Under the pieces are notes generated by a model, which was given only the letters and a program-made list of their open reading frames with translations, made no database searches and was not told the DNA's origin. Below are positions 25,721-36,078 of a stretch of 64,000 nt of DNA, piece after piece. Every line of letters begins with the position of its first letter. The first letter of the stretch is position 1. The translations under genes were made by a program, and so were the position numbers. Location: NCBI RefSeq assembly GCF_025148285.1, contig NZ_CP102268.1, forward strand, positions 2,707,001 to 2,771,000, written 5' to 3'. Source of the DNA: Marvinbryantia formatexigens DSM 14469 (lineage in GTDB: Bacteria; Bacillota; Clostridia; Lachnospirales; Lachnospiraceae).

Positions 25721-27328
25721 ATGAGCAGAGAGATTAATCTTATTAAAGAGGATATACAGAACGCAAAGACCGCGCTTGGTATCGAATTTGGTTCGACCAG
25801 AATCAAGGCGGTGCTTATCGATTCCGAGAGCAATCCGATTGCGGCGGGCAGCCACGAGTGGGAGAACCGTCTGGAATACAATGTGTGGACTTACAGCCTG
25901 GAGGACGTATGGGCAGGACTGCAGGATGCCTATGCGGATATGGCGGCGGATGTAAAGGCAAAATATGACCTGGAGCTTACGAACATCGGCGCTATCGGAT
26001 TTTCCGCGATGATGCACGGCTATATGGTATTTAACAGCCAGGACGAGCTGCTGGTGCCGTTCCGCACCTGGAGAAATACCATGACGGGCGAGGCGGCTGG
26101 AAAGCTGTTTGATCTGTTCAACTACAACATCCCGCAGAGATGGAGCATCGCGCATCTCTATCAGGCGATTTTAAACGGCGAGGAGCATGTAAAGGACATC
26201 ACTTATCTTACCACGCTGGCGGGCTACATCCACTGGCAGATGACCGGCGAGAAGGTGCTCGGCGTGGGCGATGCTTCCGGTATGTTCCCGATCGACCCGA
26301 AGACGAAGGACTACGATGAGACGATGGTGCAGAAATTTGACGCGCTGGTAGCGGACAAACACTTCCCGTGGAAGCTGCGCGATATCCTGCCGAAGGTACT
26401 GGTGGCAGGCGAGAAGGCGGGCGTGCTGACCGAGGAGGGTGCAAAGCGTCTGGATGTGAGCGGAAAGCTGCAGGCAGGTATCCCGGTATGCCCGGCGGAG
26501 GGCGACGCTGGCACCGGCATGGCGGCGACCAACAGCGTAAAGCAGCGTACCGGAAATGTTTCCGCAGGAACCTCTGTTTTTGCGATGGTGGTTCTGGAGA
26601 AGGAGCTTTCCAAAGCATATCCGGAGCTTGACCTTGTCACCACGCCGGACGGCAGCCTGGTGGCGATGGTACACTGCAACAACTGCACCTCCGACCTGAA
26701 TGCATGGGTAGGGCTTTTCCGTGAATTTATGGAGACCTGCGGCATGGAGGTCGATATGAATAAATTATTCGGCACCCTGTACAACAAGGCGATGGAGGGC
26801 GACAAGGACTGCGGCGGTCTGCTGTCCTGGTGCTACTTCTCCGGCGAGCCGGTGACAGGCTTCGACGAGGAGGGGCGTCCGCTGTTCGTGCGCACGCCGG
26901 ATGCGAAATTCAACCTGGCAAACTTTATGCGCACCCATCTGTACAGCTCGCTGGCAGCGCTGAAAATCGGTATGGATATCCTCTTTGAGCAGGAGCATGT
27001 GGAGCTGGATGAGCTGATGGGACATGGCGGTCTGTTCAAGACAAAGGGCGTCGGACAGAGTATCATGGCAGCGGCGGCAAACGTTCCTGTTACCTGCATG
27101 GAAACCGCAGGCGAGGGCGGCGCATGGGGCATCGCGCTTCTGGCGGCTTACATGAAGAACAAGGAAGAGGGCGAGACGCTGGAAGCATATCTGAGCAACC
27201 GCGTATTTGCCGGACAGAAGGGCGAGACGCTGAAACCGGATGCTGCGGATGTGGAAGGCTTCAACCGTTACATCGAACACTATAAAAAGGCAATGGCGGT
27301 AGAGCGCGCGGCGGTAGAGACCGTATAA
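25721..27328 (+). CDS. araB: FGGY-family carbohydrate kinase, probable L-ribulokinase
   Basis: 535 aa. Phosphorylates L-ribulose to L-ribulose 5-phosphate with ATP, as inferred from its place between araA and araD. FGGY features: N-terminal phosphate loop [15 protein letters not shown], catalytic-domain SAMMHGYM and the C-terminal [21 protein letters not shown]. Start at 25721 follows CAGGAGGAAAG. The sequence is closer in style to xylulokinase-like members than to classic E. coli AraB, so the sugar is assigned mostly from context. The 134 nt before it contain no terminator. Confidence 0.88.
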   Translation: MSREINLIKEDIQNAKTALGIEFGSTRIKAVLIDSESNPIAAGSHEWENRLEYNVWTYSLEDVWAGLQDAYADMAADVKAKYDLELTNIGAIGFSAMMHGYMVFNSQDELLVPFRTWRNTMTGEAAGKLFDLFNYNIPQRWSIAHLYQAILNGEEHVKDITYLTTLAGYIHWQMTGEKVLGVGDASGMFPIDPKTKDYDETMVQKFDALVADKHFPWKLRDILPKVLVAGEKAGVLTEEGAKRLDVSGKLQAGIPVCPAEGDAGTGMAATNSVKQRTGNVSAGTSVFAMVVLEKELSKAYPELDLVTTPDGSLVAMVHCNNCTSDLNAWVGLFREFMETCGMEVDMNKLFGTLYNKAMEGDKDCGGLLSWCYFSGEPVTGFDEEGRPLFVRTPDAKFNLANFMRTHLYSSLAALKIGMDILFEQEHVELDELMGHGGLFKTKGVGQSIMAAAANVPVTCMETAGEGGAWGIALLAAYMKNKEEGETLEAYLSNRVFAGQKGETLKPDAADVEGFNRYIEHYKKAMAVERAAVETV

Positions 27329-27350
27329 AGCATAAAGGCGGGGTGAAAAG

Positions 27351-28040
27351 ATGTTAGAGGATTTAAAAAAACGTGTATACGAAGCAAATATGCTGCTTCC
27401 GAAATATGGACTGGTAACATTTACCTGGGGAAATGTCAGCGAGATTGACCGTGAAATGGGTATCTTTGCGATTAAGCCGAGCGGCGTGGATTATGATAAG
27501 CTTACGCCGGACGACATGGTGCTGATGGATCTGAACGGCAATAAGGTGGAGGGAAACTACAATCCCTCCTCCGATACGGCGACACATCTGGAGCTTTATA
27601 AGGCGTTTGAGAAAATCGGCGGCGTGGTACATACGCATTCGCCGTGGGCGACAAGCTGGGCGCAGGCAGGACGCGCGATTCCCTGCTACGGCACAACGCA
27701 CGCGGATTATATTTACGGCGAGGTGCCCTGTGCGCGCTGCCTTACCGGAGAAGAATTTAAGCAGTACGAAAGAAATACCGGTCTTCTGATTGTAGAATGC
27801 TTCCGCGACCGGGATTACGAGGCGGTTCCGGCGGTGCTCTGCAAAAATCACGGACCGTTTACCTGGGGCAAGGACGGACATGAGGCGGTCCACAATGCCG
27901 TTGTTCTGGAGGAAGTGGCAAAGATGGCGGCGCGCTGCGAAATGATCAATCCGCAGGTGCAGCCGGCGCCGCAGGAGCTGCAGGATAAGCATTATTACAG
28001 AAAGCACGGAGCGAACGCCTACTACGGGCAGGGAAAATAA
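27351..28040 (+). CDS. araD: L-ribulose-5-phosphate 4-epimerase
   Basis: 229 aa class II aldolase-fold enzyme converting L-ribulose 5-P to D-xylulose 5-P. Zinc histidines are in [16 protein letters not shown] and [14 protein letters not shown]; the GNVS motif (TWGNVSEID) near residue 30 and [16 protein letters not shown] are typical. Starts 22 nt after araB and ends 3 nt before the response regulator gene, so the latter is likely in the same transcript. Confidence 0.95.
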   Translation: MLEDLKKRVYEANMLLPKYGLVTFTWGNVSEIDREMGIFAIKPSGVDYDKLTPDDMVLMDLNGNKVEGNYNPSSDTATHLELYKAFEKIGGVVHTHSPWATSWAQAGRAIPCYGTTHADYIYGEVPCARCLTGEEFKQYERNTGLLIVECFRDRDYEAVPAVLCKNHGPFTWGKDGHEAVHNAVVLEEVAKMAARCEMINPQVQPAPQELQDKHYYRKHGANAYYGQGK

Positions 28041-28043
28041 CAG

Positions 28044-29666
28044 ATGTTAAAGGTATTTTTGGTAGAAGACGAAGTAGTCATGCGGAATGGCATCAAAAAC
28101 AACATTCCGTGGGAAAAAGAAGGATTCGAATTTGTAGGGGAGGCCAGCGACGGAGAGCTGGCCTATCCGCTTATAAAGAAGGAAAAACCGGATATTCTGA
28201 TTACGGATATCAAGATGCCGTTTATGGACGGACTGGAGCTCAGCCGCATTGTCAAAAAGGAGATGCCGCAGATAAAAATACTGATTCTGAGCGGCTACAA
28301 CGAATTTGACTACGCCAAGCAGGCGATCAACATCGGCGTCACGCAGTATCTCTTAAAGCCCATCAGCTCGGCAAAGCTTCTGGAGGCGGTGAAGGAGGTT
28401 GGCGCGCTCATTGAGAAGGAGCGGGAATATGAGCGCATGATGGAGCGCTACAAAAAAGAGATGGAGGAAAATGTCCATCTGGAGCAGCAGAAGCTCTGGA
28501 ATGCGCTGGTGGCGAACAAGCTGACGACAGCGGAGCTTCTGGAGGGCGGTCAGAAGGTCGGGATGGACTTTACGGCATCCGCCTATCTGGTGTTTCTCTT
28601 TAAGATCATGCAGGGCGGCGATTCCACCGGCTGCTCAAAGGACACCATAGAGGTCTCTGATAAGATCCTGGAGCTGAGCGCCGGCTGGGACAGCGTGCTC
28701 ACCTTTGAGCGGAGCTCGGAGGGGTGGGTGTTCCTTATTAAGGCGCAGTCGGAGGAGGAAGCGCAGGAATGTCTGGATGGATGCAGGCGGCAGCTCACGG
28801 AGCTGGTGGGCGGATATCCGGCGCTGGAATATTTCGGCGGAATCGGCACGGTGGTGCGCCGTCTGGGTGATATTCCGCTCTCCTATCGCGAAGCGTGCAA
28901 AGCGTTTGCCAGCCGTTTTTTTACGGAGCCGAACCAGATTCTGTATTCCACAGATGTCCCGCGGCTTCATCACGGGGAGGACAATCCGATTGACGTCAGC
29001 AGTATGCGCCCCAAGAAAATGGAGCGTGAGCTGGTGGACAAATTTCTGCGCAGCGGCACGCTGGAGGAGGTAGATAACTTCCTGAATGAATACTTCCTGG
29101 ATATCGGTGAGCAGAATTACCAGTCGATGCTGTACCGCCAGTATGTGGTGATGGATCTGTATTTTACGGCGACGGATTTTCTGGCGGACCTTAAAATCAG
29201 TCTGGACGATATGCCGGAGGACTGCCGCGATATCAATGAGATCGTGGCGGCGGCGACCTCGCCGGAGAGTATGCGGGAGCGGACCGGCAGGCTGTTTTCG
29301 GAGACATTGAAGTTACGCGACCGCCATTCCATGAAGCGCTACAGCGCGGTGCTGGAGGAGGCGCGCGCCTTTATCCAGGAAAACTACCAGCGGGAGGATA
29401 TGTCGCTGAACACTGTGGCGTCGCAGGTGAACATCAGCCCCAGCTACTTCAGCGCCATCTTCAGCGCGGAGACCGGGCAGACCTTTGTGGAATATCTGAC
29501 GCAGGTGCGTCTGGACAAGGCCAAGGAGCTGCTGATGTGCTCCAGTATGCGCACGGCGGAAATCGGCTACGAGGTCGGCTACAAGGATTCGCATTATTTC
29601 AGCTATATTTTTAAGAAAATCGTGGGCTGCAGCCCGAAGGACTATAAAAACCGCAGGAAAGAGTAG
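28044..29666 (+). CDS. Response regulator, REC + AraC-type DNA-binding (YesN-like)
   Basis: 540 aa. Receiver domain with EDE acid cluster (FLVEDEVVMRNG), phosphoacceptor Asp in ILITDIKMPFMDG and Lys in YLLKPISS. Coiled-coil-like stretch at about 125-155. C-terminal AraC pair of helix-turn-helices (MSLNTVASQVNISPSYFSAIF; then YEVGYKDSHYFSYIFKKIVG, recognisable in parts). Placed directly after araD and before its kinase, it probably controls arabinose or furanose uptake genes. Weak ribosome site (AGGGAAAA). Confidence 0.93.
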   Translation: MLKVFLVEDEVVMRNGIKNNIPWEKEGFEFVGEASDGELAYPLIKKEKPDILITDIKMPFMDGLELSRIVKKEMPQIKILILSGYNEFDYAKQAINIGVTQYLLKPISSAKLLEAVKEVGALIEKEREYERMMERYKKEMEENVHLEQQKLWNALVANKLTTAELLEGGQKVGMDFTASAYLVFLFKIMQGGDSTGCSKDTIEVSDKILELSAGWDSVLTFERSSEGWVFLIKAQSEEEAQECLDGCRRQLTELVGGYPALEYFGGIGTVVRRLGDIPLSYREACKAFASRFFTEPNQILYSTDVPRLHHGEDNPIDVSSMRPKKMERELVDKFLRSGTLEEVDNFLNEYFLDIGEQNYQSMLYRQYVVMDLYFTATDFLADLKISLDDMPEDCRDINEIVAAATSPESMRERTGRLFSETLKLRDRHSMKRYSAVLEEARAFIQENYQREDMSLNTVASQVNISPSYFSAIFSAETGQTFVEYLTQVRLDKAKELLMCSSMRTAEIGYEVGYKDSHYFSYIFKKIVGCSPKDYKNRRKE

Positions 29667-29671
29667 AGATT

Positions 29672-31120
29672 ATGATGCACAAAGGCTCCTCACTTAACAA
29701 ACGTATCAATGTTCTGCTGGTGGTCTGTTTTGTACCGCTGACAATCGTGGCAGTATACCTGCTTTCTCTTGTGCTGCGCTTTTCCGAGCGTTACGATGCC
29801 ATCGTATCCAACATCACACAGGCAAATGAGTACAATATCAGCTTTAAAGAGGATGTGGACTATACGATGTATGTCATCGTGGCAAACTCGGAGCGGGCGG
29901 AGGAGCTGGTGGATACGGAGCTTCCCAACCGCTTGATCACGCAGGCGCGCCGGGCGTTTGAGGGGCTGGCGGAGGAGGCGGACGGCGATTACGCGAAAAA
30001 CCAGCTCGCCAGGATCGTAAAGTCGCTGGATACGCTGGAGGACCGGGTGACGGAGATTAAGCAGGACGCGCAGATCAGCGGCATGTACGATAAAAACATG
30101 GAGCGGCTGGATCTGGATATCCGCATTCTCACCCAGCTTATCCAGGAGCAGATTCAGGAATATATTTACCACGAGGCAACGAATCTGGAGGCGCTGCGCG
30201 CGGGGGTACGCGCAGACGTGGCGCTGGCGGTGCGGCTCAGTATTCTGATCATCGCGGTAGTGCTTGTTGGCGCGCTGGTGCTGGGCAGGAAAATCACACG
30301 CCACCTCACAAGCGGTATCCAGCAGCTCCGCACTGTGACGAAAAAGGCGGGGCACGGGGACTTTACCGTGCGCGCCGGGCTGGAGGACAGCGATGAGGAA
30401 CTGGCGGAGCTGGGCGAGGGCTTCAACCAGATGGTCGAGCGCATCGGCAATCTGGTGGAGGATATCCGCGTGGAGCAGCTCAACCTGCGGTCGATGGAGC
30501 TGAAGCTTCTGCAGGCGCAGATTAATCCGCATTTTCTTTATAACACGCTGGATACGATTGTCTGGCTGGCGGAGGCGAACCAGACGGAGCAGGTGGTCAT
30601 GATGGTGACGGCGCTGTCGGACTTTTTCCGCACGACCCTGAGCAAGGGGCGCGACTACATCACGGTGCAGGAAGAAGAATCGCACATCCGCAGCTATCTG
30701 AAAATCCAGCAGTTCCGCTACCAGGATATTCTGGATTATGAGATTGATATTCCGGAGGAAATGCATCACTACCAGATCTTAAAGCTGACATTGCAGCCGC
30801 TGGTGGAAAATGCGCTCTATCACGGCATAAAGAACAAGCGCGGCAAGGGGCGCATCCTGGTGACCGGCTATCTGGAATCCGGCAGGATGGTATTTCTGGT
30901 GCAGGACAACGGGCAGGGCATGACCGGCGAGCGGCTGGCGCAGGTGCAGCGGGAAATGAACAAAAACGAGACGGATACGGGCGACCCGTCCGGCTTCGGG
31001 CTGTTCAATGTGGTGCAGCGCATCAAGCTCAACTATGGTGCACAATACGGCATCTGGATTTCCAGCACTTTTATGGAAGGAACCGAGGTGCGCGTGGAGC
31101 TGCCCGCTATAAAAAACTAA
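29672..31120 (+). CDS. Sensor histidine kinase, YesM/LytS-like
   Basis: 482 aa. Membrane helices at about 13-33 and 190-210 flank a helical extracellular domain of about 155 residues; then a HAMP domain (about 210-262, GLEDSDEELAELGEGFNQM) and His_kinase domain with the phosphorylated His in LLQAQINPHFLYNTLD, N-box PLVENALYHGIK and G-box DNGQGMTGERL. It starts 5 nt after the response regulator gene. The small helical sensor may read a binding protein such as the lipoprotein at 36079 rather than free sugar, but this is a guess. Confidence 0.93.
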   Translation: MMHKGSSLNKRINVLLVVCFVPLTIVAVYLLSLVLRFSERYDAIVSNITQANEYNISFKEDVDYTMYVIVANSERAEELVDTELPNRLITQARRAFEGLAEEADGDYAKNQLARIVKSLDTLEDRVTEIKQDAQISGMYDKNMERLDLDIRILTQLIQEQIQEYIYHEATNLEALRAGVRADVALAVRLSILIIAVVLVGALVLGRKITRHLTSGIQQLRTVTKKAGHGDFTVRAGLEDSDEELAELGEGFNQMVERIGNLVEDIRVEQLNLRSMELKLLQAQINPHFLYNTLDTIVWLAEANQTEQVVMMVTALSDFFRTTLSKGRDYITVQEEESHIRSYLKIQQFRYQDILDYEIDIPEEMHHYQILKLTLQPLVENALYHGIKNKRGKGRILVTGYLESGRMVFLVQDNGQGMTGERLAQVQREMNKNETDTGDPSGFGLFNVVQRIKLNYGAQYGIWISSTFMEGTEVRVELPAIKN

Positions 31121-31156
31121 CTTTTATCTAAAAAAAACAAACTTTAGAAGAAAAAA

Positions 31157-31185
31157 CGTACAAATTAAACAAAAAATATTGTACG
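31157..31185 (+). promoter_or_regulatory. Inverted repeat upstream of the CUT2 operon
   Basis: CGTACAA (31157-31163) and TTGTACG (31179-31185) in A-rich sequence. The half-site resembles the GTAC-centred sites used by AraR-type repressors, but the arms are set farther apart than in known AraR operators. A candidate binding site only; the exact promoter in 31120-31290 is not clear. Confidence 0.4.
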
Positions 31186-31289
31186 AATTCCGGAAATCCT
31201 TCTGTTTCTTTTTTCTCCTGGACAGTGTAAACTACTATCATAGCCGGAAGGGCTGGAGAACGAAAAAAAAGAACAGGAGGATTTTTCAA

Positions 31290-32276
31290 ATGAACAAAAA
31301 GGTTTTAGGTATGTTAGCATGTACAGCAGTTGCAGCTTCTATGGCAGTAGGTGTATCCGCAGAAGGCGACCTGATCACGATTGGCTACGCACAGGTAGGA
31401 CATGAGTCTGACTGGCGTACTGCAAACACCAAGAATTATGAGGATGTTTTCTCAGAGGAAAACGGATATGAGCTGTCTCTGATTGACTGCGACAATGACA
31501 ACGCAAAGCAGCTGGAAGCAGTTCGTAACTTCATCACACAGGGAATGGACTACATCGTTATCGCTCCGATCCAGTCCGCAGGATGGGACACAGTGCTGCA
31601 GGAAGCACAGGATGCAGGTATCCCGGTTATCATCGCTGACCGTGAAATCGAAGCAGACGCTTCCATGTATGACGCATGGGTTGGAACCGCTCCGTATGAT
31701 GAGGGTGTTACAGCAGGAAACTGGCTGGCAGAACAGCTTGACGGCGCAGAAGCAAAGATTCTTCAAATTGAAGGTTCTGTAGGCGCATCCGCAGCAATCG
31801 GACGTACAGATGGTTTCGCAGAGGTTATGGCAGAGCATTCCGAGTGGGAGCTGCTGGATTCCCAGTCCGGTGATTTCACACAGGACGGCGGACAGGCTGT
31901 TATGGAATCTTTCATCAAGACCTATGAAGGACAGTTCAACGTAGTTGTTTGCCAGAATGATAACGAAGCATACGGCGCAATGGATGCAATGGATGCTGCA
32001 GGTATTACATATGGTGTTGGCGGCGATGTTATCCTTATCTCCTACGATGCTACACATGACGGACTTCAGTACACACTGGACGGCAAGATCAACCTTGACG
32101 TAGAGTGCAACCCGATTCAGGCTGAAACAGTTAAGGGCGTTATCGAGCAGATGGAAGCTGGCGAAGATTTCGAAGCAACCACACTTATCACAGATGAAGC
32201 ATTCTGTGCACCGGGTATCGAGAGCGAATTTGCAACAACTATGACAGAAGAGATTCTGGCAGGTCGTGCATACTAA
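31290..32276 (+). CDS. Sugar-binding protein, CUT2 transporter (YtfQ-like)
   Basis: 328-aa periplasmic-binding-protein-like type I domain. The opening GYAQVGHESDWRTANT parallels YtfQ, the galactofuranose-binding protein; later DYIVIAPIQSAGWDTVLQEA and NPIQAETVKGVIEQ are typical of the group. Signal peptide with VSA-EG end, no lipobox. Start at 31290 follows ACAGGAGG. With the arabinose genes just upstream, the ligand is probably a pentofuranose or galactofuranose. Codon use is notably tidy (high-expression style), consistent with an abundant binding protein, and a stem-loop follows the gene. Confidence 0.92.
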   Translation: MNKKVLGMLACTAVAASMAVGVSAEGDLITIGYAQVGHESDWRTANTKNYEDVFSEENGYELSLIDCDNDNAKQLEAVRNFITQGMDYIVIAPIQSAGWDTVLQEAQDAGIPVIIADREIEADASMYDAWVGTAPYDEGVTAGNWLAEQLDGAEAKILQIEGSVGASAAIGRTDGFAEVMAEHSEWELLDSQSGDFTQDGGQAVMESFIKTYEGQFNVVVCQNDNEAYGAMDAMDAAGITYGVGGDVILISYDATHDGLQYTLDGKINLDVECNPIQAETVKGVIEQMEAGEDFEATTLITDEAFCAPGIESEFATTMTEEILAGRAY

Positions 32277-32313
32277 TTTCTGCTGACTGATTCAGATTAA
32301 GTGAAAGAAACGG

Positions 32314-32356
32314 GAGGGGAGAGCATCCCAGTAAATGGGTACCTCCCCTCTTTTTT
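32314..32356 (+). terminator. Intra-operon stem-loop/partial terminator
   Basis: GAGGGGAG/CTCCCCTC outer stem, CCCA/TGGG inner stem, then TTTTTT. Lies between binding protein and ATPase, so probably reduces transcription into the rest of the operon. Confidence 0.85.
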
Positions 32357-32377
32357 ATGGTGTAGGAAGGAGGAAGT

Positions 32378-33904
32378 GTGTTGGAAGCTGGTGTAGTATT
32401 AAAAATGCAGGGGATCTGCATGACATTCCCTGGCGTAAAGGCGCTTGACCACGCCTGCCTTACTTTGAGAAAAGGCGAAATACGTGCACTGATGGGAGAA
32501 AACGGAGCCGGCAAATCGACGCTTATCAAGTGTCTGACCGGTGTAAACAAATTTGAAGCCGGGGAAATTTATCTGGATGGCTTTGATAAGCCGATTGTAA
32601 ATAAGGACACGATGGATGCACAGAATAAGGGTATCGCGACCGTGTATCAGGAAGTAAACCTGTGTCCGAACCTTTCTGTTGCGGAAAATCTTTATATCGG
32701 CAGAGAGCCGCTGACAAAAATCGGTACGGTAAACAGAAAAGCAATGAACCGGCGGGCGGAAGAGCTCATGAAAGAGCTGGAGCTTGATGTTGATGTGACA
32801 AGAAATCTGGAAGATTATTCGCTGGCGCTGCAGCAGATGATTGCAATCGCGCGTGCGGTGGATATGGACAGCAAGGTGCTGATTCTGGACGAGCCGACTT
32901 CTTCTCTGGACGACCGTGAAGTGGAAAAGCTGTTTGTGATGATGCGCCGTCTGAAAGCCAAGGGTGTGGGCATCATCTTTGTTACCCATTTCCTGGAGCA
33001 GGTGTATGCGGTGTGCGACGCAATCACGGTGCTCAGAAACGGGCAGCTTGTCGGTGAGTATGACATCGCAGATCTGCCGCGTGTAAAGCTGGTTGCGGCG
33101 ATGATGGGTAAAGACTTTGATGACCTTGCTTCGATTAAGAAAGAAGGAAGCGGCGACAAGCGCAAAGAGCCGCTGGTAATTGAGGCGAAGGGAATGAGCC
33201 ATGCAGGAACGATTAAACCGTTTGACCTGGAAATCCATAAAGGAGAGGTTATCGGTCTGACCGGTCTTCTGGGCTCCGGGCGCAGCGAGCTGGCGCGCGT
33301 TATCTACGGCGCGGACAGAAACCAGACCGGTACGCTGAAGGTAAAAGGAAAAGAAGTAAAGATTAAAAATCCGATTGACGCCATGAATCTGGGAATGGGA
33401 CTTCTTCCGGATGACCGGAAAGCGGAGGGTATTATCGGAGATTTATCTGTGCGTGAAAATATCATTCTGGCGCTTCAGGCGAAGGCGGGCATCATGAAGC
33501 GCATTCCGATGGCGAAGCAGATTGAAATTGCGGATAAGTATATCGATCTGCTGCAGATTAAGACGGCAAGCCGTGAAACGCTGATCAAGCAGCTCTCCGG
33601 CGGTAACCAGCAGAAGGTAATTCTGGCGCGCTGGCTGGCGACGGATCCGGATTTCCTTATTCTGGATGAGCCGACACGCGGTATTGATATCGGAACAAAG
33701 ACAGAAATCCAGAAGCTGGTTCTGAAGCTGGCGGATGAAGGAAAGAGCCTGATTTTCATCTCATCGGAAATTGAAGAAATGCTCCGTACCTGCAACCGTA
33801 TGGCGGTTCTGCGCGACGGCGCCAAGGTAGGAGAGATTGAGGAAAGGGATATGAACCAGATGAATGTCATGAAAGCGATTGCAGGAGGTGACAGTAATGA
33901 GTAG
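32378..33904 (+). CDS. CUT2 sugar ABC transporter ATPase (two ABC domains)
   Basis: 508 aa, tandem ATPase of the RbsA/MglA/YtfR type. First domain: Walker A GENGAGKST (about residue 45), Walker B VLILDEPTSSLD. Second domain: degenerate Walker A GLLGSGRSEL, signature LSGGNQQKVILARWL and Walker B FLILDEPTRGID. The start is either GTG 32378 or TTG 32381, 4-7 nt after AAGGAGG. Couples to the two permeases that follow; the end overlaps the first permease by 8 nt. Confidence 0.94.
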   Translation: MLEAGVVLKMQGICMTFPGVKALDHACLTLRKGEIRALMGENGAGKSTLIKCLTGVNKFEAGEIYLDGFDKPIVNKDTMDAQNKGIATVYQEVNLCPNLSVAENLYIGREPLTKIGTVNRKAMNRRAEELMKELELDVDVTRNLEDYSLALQQMIAIARAVDMDSKVLILDEPTSSLDDREVEKLFVMMRRLKAKGVGIIFVTHFLEQVYAVCDAITVLRNGQLVGEYDIADLPRVKLVAAMMGKDFDDLASIKKEGSGDKRKEPLVIEAKGMSHAGTIKPFDLEIHKGEVIGLTGLLGSGRSELARVIYGADRNQTGTLKVKGKEVKIKNPIDAMNLGMGLLPDDRKAEGIIGDLSVRENIILALQAKAGIMKRIPMAKQIEIADKYIDLLQIKTASRETLIKQLSGGNQQKVILARWLATDPDFLILDEPTRGIDIGTKTEIQKLVLKLADEGKSLIFISSEIEEMLRTCNRMAVLRDGAKVGEIEERDMNQMNVMKAIAGGDSNE

Positions 33905-34964
33905 TTTGAAAAAGATAACGCAGAAGCGTCTGTTTCTTCCGATTTTCAGTATGATTCTCGTTATGCTGATTAACGTGGTCTACGATGTGGCATGTGGAAA
34001 CCCGCCGCTTAATTTCTTTACGATTACGATTAAAAACGGAGTGCTGTACGGTCGTCTGATCGATATCCTGAACCGTGGAACGGAAGCGGCAATTCTGGCA
34101 ATCGGTATGACGCTGGTAGTATCTTCTTCAGCAGGAACGGATATCTCGGTAGGTTCCGTTATGAGTCTGTACGGCGGTATGTGCTGTATGCTGCTGGCAG
34201 GATACGGAAATACCAATGTTTCCAATTATGCGGTTCCGCTGATTGTCGGTATTGGTGCAGGTCTTTTAACTGCCTGTGTCTGCGGTCTGTTTAACGGATT
34301 TCTGGTTGCCTATATGAATATCCAGCCTATGGTGGCGACGCTGATACTATGGTCGGCAGGGCGAGCCATCGGTCTGCTTCTGTGTAACAGCCAGATTGTG
34401 TATGTGCGTGTACCGTCCTTCCAGAGAATCGGCGGTTATGTGGGATTTATGCCAACCCCGATCATTATTGCGGCGGCATGTATTCTGGTCGCGGCGCTGG
34501 TACTGAAATTTACAGCGCTTGGCACGTATATCCAGAGCGTCGGCATCAATAAGAAGGCTTCCCGTATCGCCGGATTTAATTCTGCAAAAATTATTCTTCT
34601 CTGTTATGTTATCTGCGGTCTCTGTGCAGGTCTGGCAGGTATGGTGGCAACCTCCCGCATTTATTCCGCCGATACCAATAACATCGGTCTGAATATGGAG
34701 CTGGATGCGATCCTGGCAGTTGCACTCGGCGGCAACAGCCTTGGCGGCGGTAAATTTAACCTGGCAGGCTCTCTGATCGGTGCCTACACGATTCAGGCAA
34801 TCGATACGACGCTGCTGGCACTTGGTGTTTCCACGGCGCAGTCCCCGGTATTTAAGGCAATCGTCGTAATTCTGATCGTTGTTATCCAGTCGGAACCGGC
34901 AAAGGATTTCTTTAAGAGGCTGGGCAAAAAGAGAGAAATGGCAAAGGGGGCGACACAGGCATGA
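33897..34964 (+). CDS. CUT2 sugar ABC permease (YtfT-like)
   Basis: 355 aa, about 8-10 membrane helices. AIGMTLVVSSSAGTDISVGSV and LAVALGGNSLGGGKFNLAGSLIGA are the conserved RbsC-family segments. GCAGGAGGTGA precedes the ATG, which lies inside the end of the ATPase gene. Ends by ATGA overlap with the second permease, so the two subunits are probably translated in step. Confidence 0.93.
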   Translation: MSSLKKITQKRLFLPIFSMILVMLINVVYDVACGNPPLNFFTITIKNGVLYGRLIDILNRGTEAAILAIGMTLVVSSSAGTDISVGSVMSLYGGMCCMLLAGYGNTNVSNYAVPLIVGIGAGLLTACVCGLFNGFLVAYMNIQPMVATLILWSAGRAIGLLLCNSQIVYVRVPSFQRIGGYVGFMPTPIIIAAACILVAALVLKFTALGTYIQSVGINKKASRIAGFNSAKIILLCYVICGLCAGLAGMVATSRIYSADTNNIGLNMELDAILAVALGGNSLGGGKFNLAGSLIGAYTIQAIDTTLLALGVSTAQSPVFKAIVVILIVVIQSEPAKDFFKRLGKKREMAKGATQA

Positions 34965-35974
34965 AGAAAAAGATAAACAGCAATAGTCTGTTGCTGCTGA
35001 TTACCGTTGTGCTGTTTATAGTGATGTATGCAGCGGGCTGTATTGTTTATGCGTCCAAGGGATTTACCCATTTGCAGACGTTCCTCAATATTCTGATTAA
35101 CAATGCCGGACTTATCTGCGTTGCCAGTGGTATGACCTGCGTCATGCTGACGGGAGGTATTGATATCTCGGTTGGTTCTCTGGTTGCGATGGACTGTATG
35201 ATTCTGGCGGTCGGCATTGAGCAGTGGGGCTGGAGCAGCCCGGCGCTGATGCTGCTTGTTCTGGCAATCGGTCTGGTTTTCGGTCTGGTACAGGGCTTCT
35301 GTATCGCTTATCTGGATATTCAGCCGTTCATCGTTACGATGGCGGGTATGTTCTTTGCCAGAGGTATGACGGCAGTAATCTGCAGAAACCAGGTAAGTAT
35401 TGTTTCTGATAAGATTTTTACCACGCTGTCAAGTCTGAAGATTGAGCTTCCGTTTGGCGGCTATGAGAACAAGAAGGGTATCATGCAGATGCCGTATCTG
35501 CGTGTAACGGTTATCGTTGCACTGATTGTGGTGGTACTTGTTTACCTGATGCTGAAATATACAAAGTTCGGACGCAGCATCTATGCAATCGGCGGCAACC
35601 AGCAGTCTGCTACACTGATGGGACTGAACGTAAAGAAAACAAAGCTGAAGGCATATGTTCTTTCCAGCTTCCTCACTTCGATTGGCGGAATCTGCTATTG
35701 TCTGAATACGATGGCGGGCACCACGCAGCAGGCGCAGGGTCTGGAAATGAGCGCGATTTCCTCGGCGGTTATCGGCGGTACGCTGCTGACGGGCGGTGTC
35801 GGAAACGTGTTTGGTTCTCTTGTGGGTGTGCTGATTAACGGTACCATTTCGTCGCTGGTTAAGACGAACGGTAAGCTGATTAGCTCCTGGTCGAATATTA
35901 TTACGGCAATCCTGTTGTGCTTCTTTATCATTCTGCAGAGTATTTTTGCAAAAATCAAGGACAGCAAGAAATAA
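34961..35974 (+). CDS. CUT2 sugar ABC permease (YjfF-like)
   Basis: 337 aa. VASGMTCVMLTGGIDISVGSLVA and AISSAVIGGTLLTGGVGNVFGSLVG mark the RbsC family; having two distinct permeases is characteristic of the YtfT/YjfF galactofuranose-type and related arabinose systems and not of the ribose system. Last gene before a terminator. Confidence 0.93.
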   Translation: MKKKINSNSLLLLITVVLFIVMYAAGCIVYASKGFTHLQTFLNILINNAGLICVASGMTCVMLTGGIDISVGSLVAMDCMILAVGIEQWGWSSPALMLLVLAIGLVFGLVQGFCIAYLDIQPFIVTMAGMFFARGMTAVICRNQVSIVSDKIFTTLSSLKIELPFGGYENKKGIMQMPYLRVTVIVALIVVVLVYLMLKYTKFGRSIYAIGGNQQSATLMGLNVKKTKLKAYVLSSFLTSIGGICYCLNTMAGTTQQAQGLEMSAISSAVIGGTLLTGGVGNVFGSLVGVLINGTISSLVKTNGKLISSWSNIITAILLCFFIILQSIFAKIKDSKK

Positions 35975-35993
35975 GATATGGAAATTTTCTGGA

Positions 35994-36024
35994 GAGGAAC
36001 TGCGGTTGGCGGTTCCTCTTTTTT
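35994..36024 (+). terminator. Terminator of the CUT2 operon
   Basis: GAGGAAC/GTTCCTC stem around an 11-nt loop followed by TTTTTT. An extended -10-like TGCTATGAT (36034-36042 region) follows and might serve the next gene. Confidence 0.82.
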
Positions 36025-36078
36025 GCGGGATATGCTATGATAGAGAAAATGTGAAACAGGAAGGATTTCGGGAAAAGA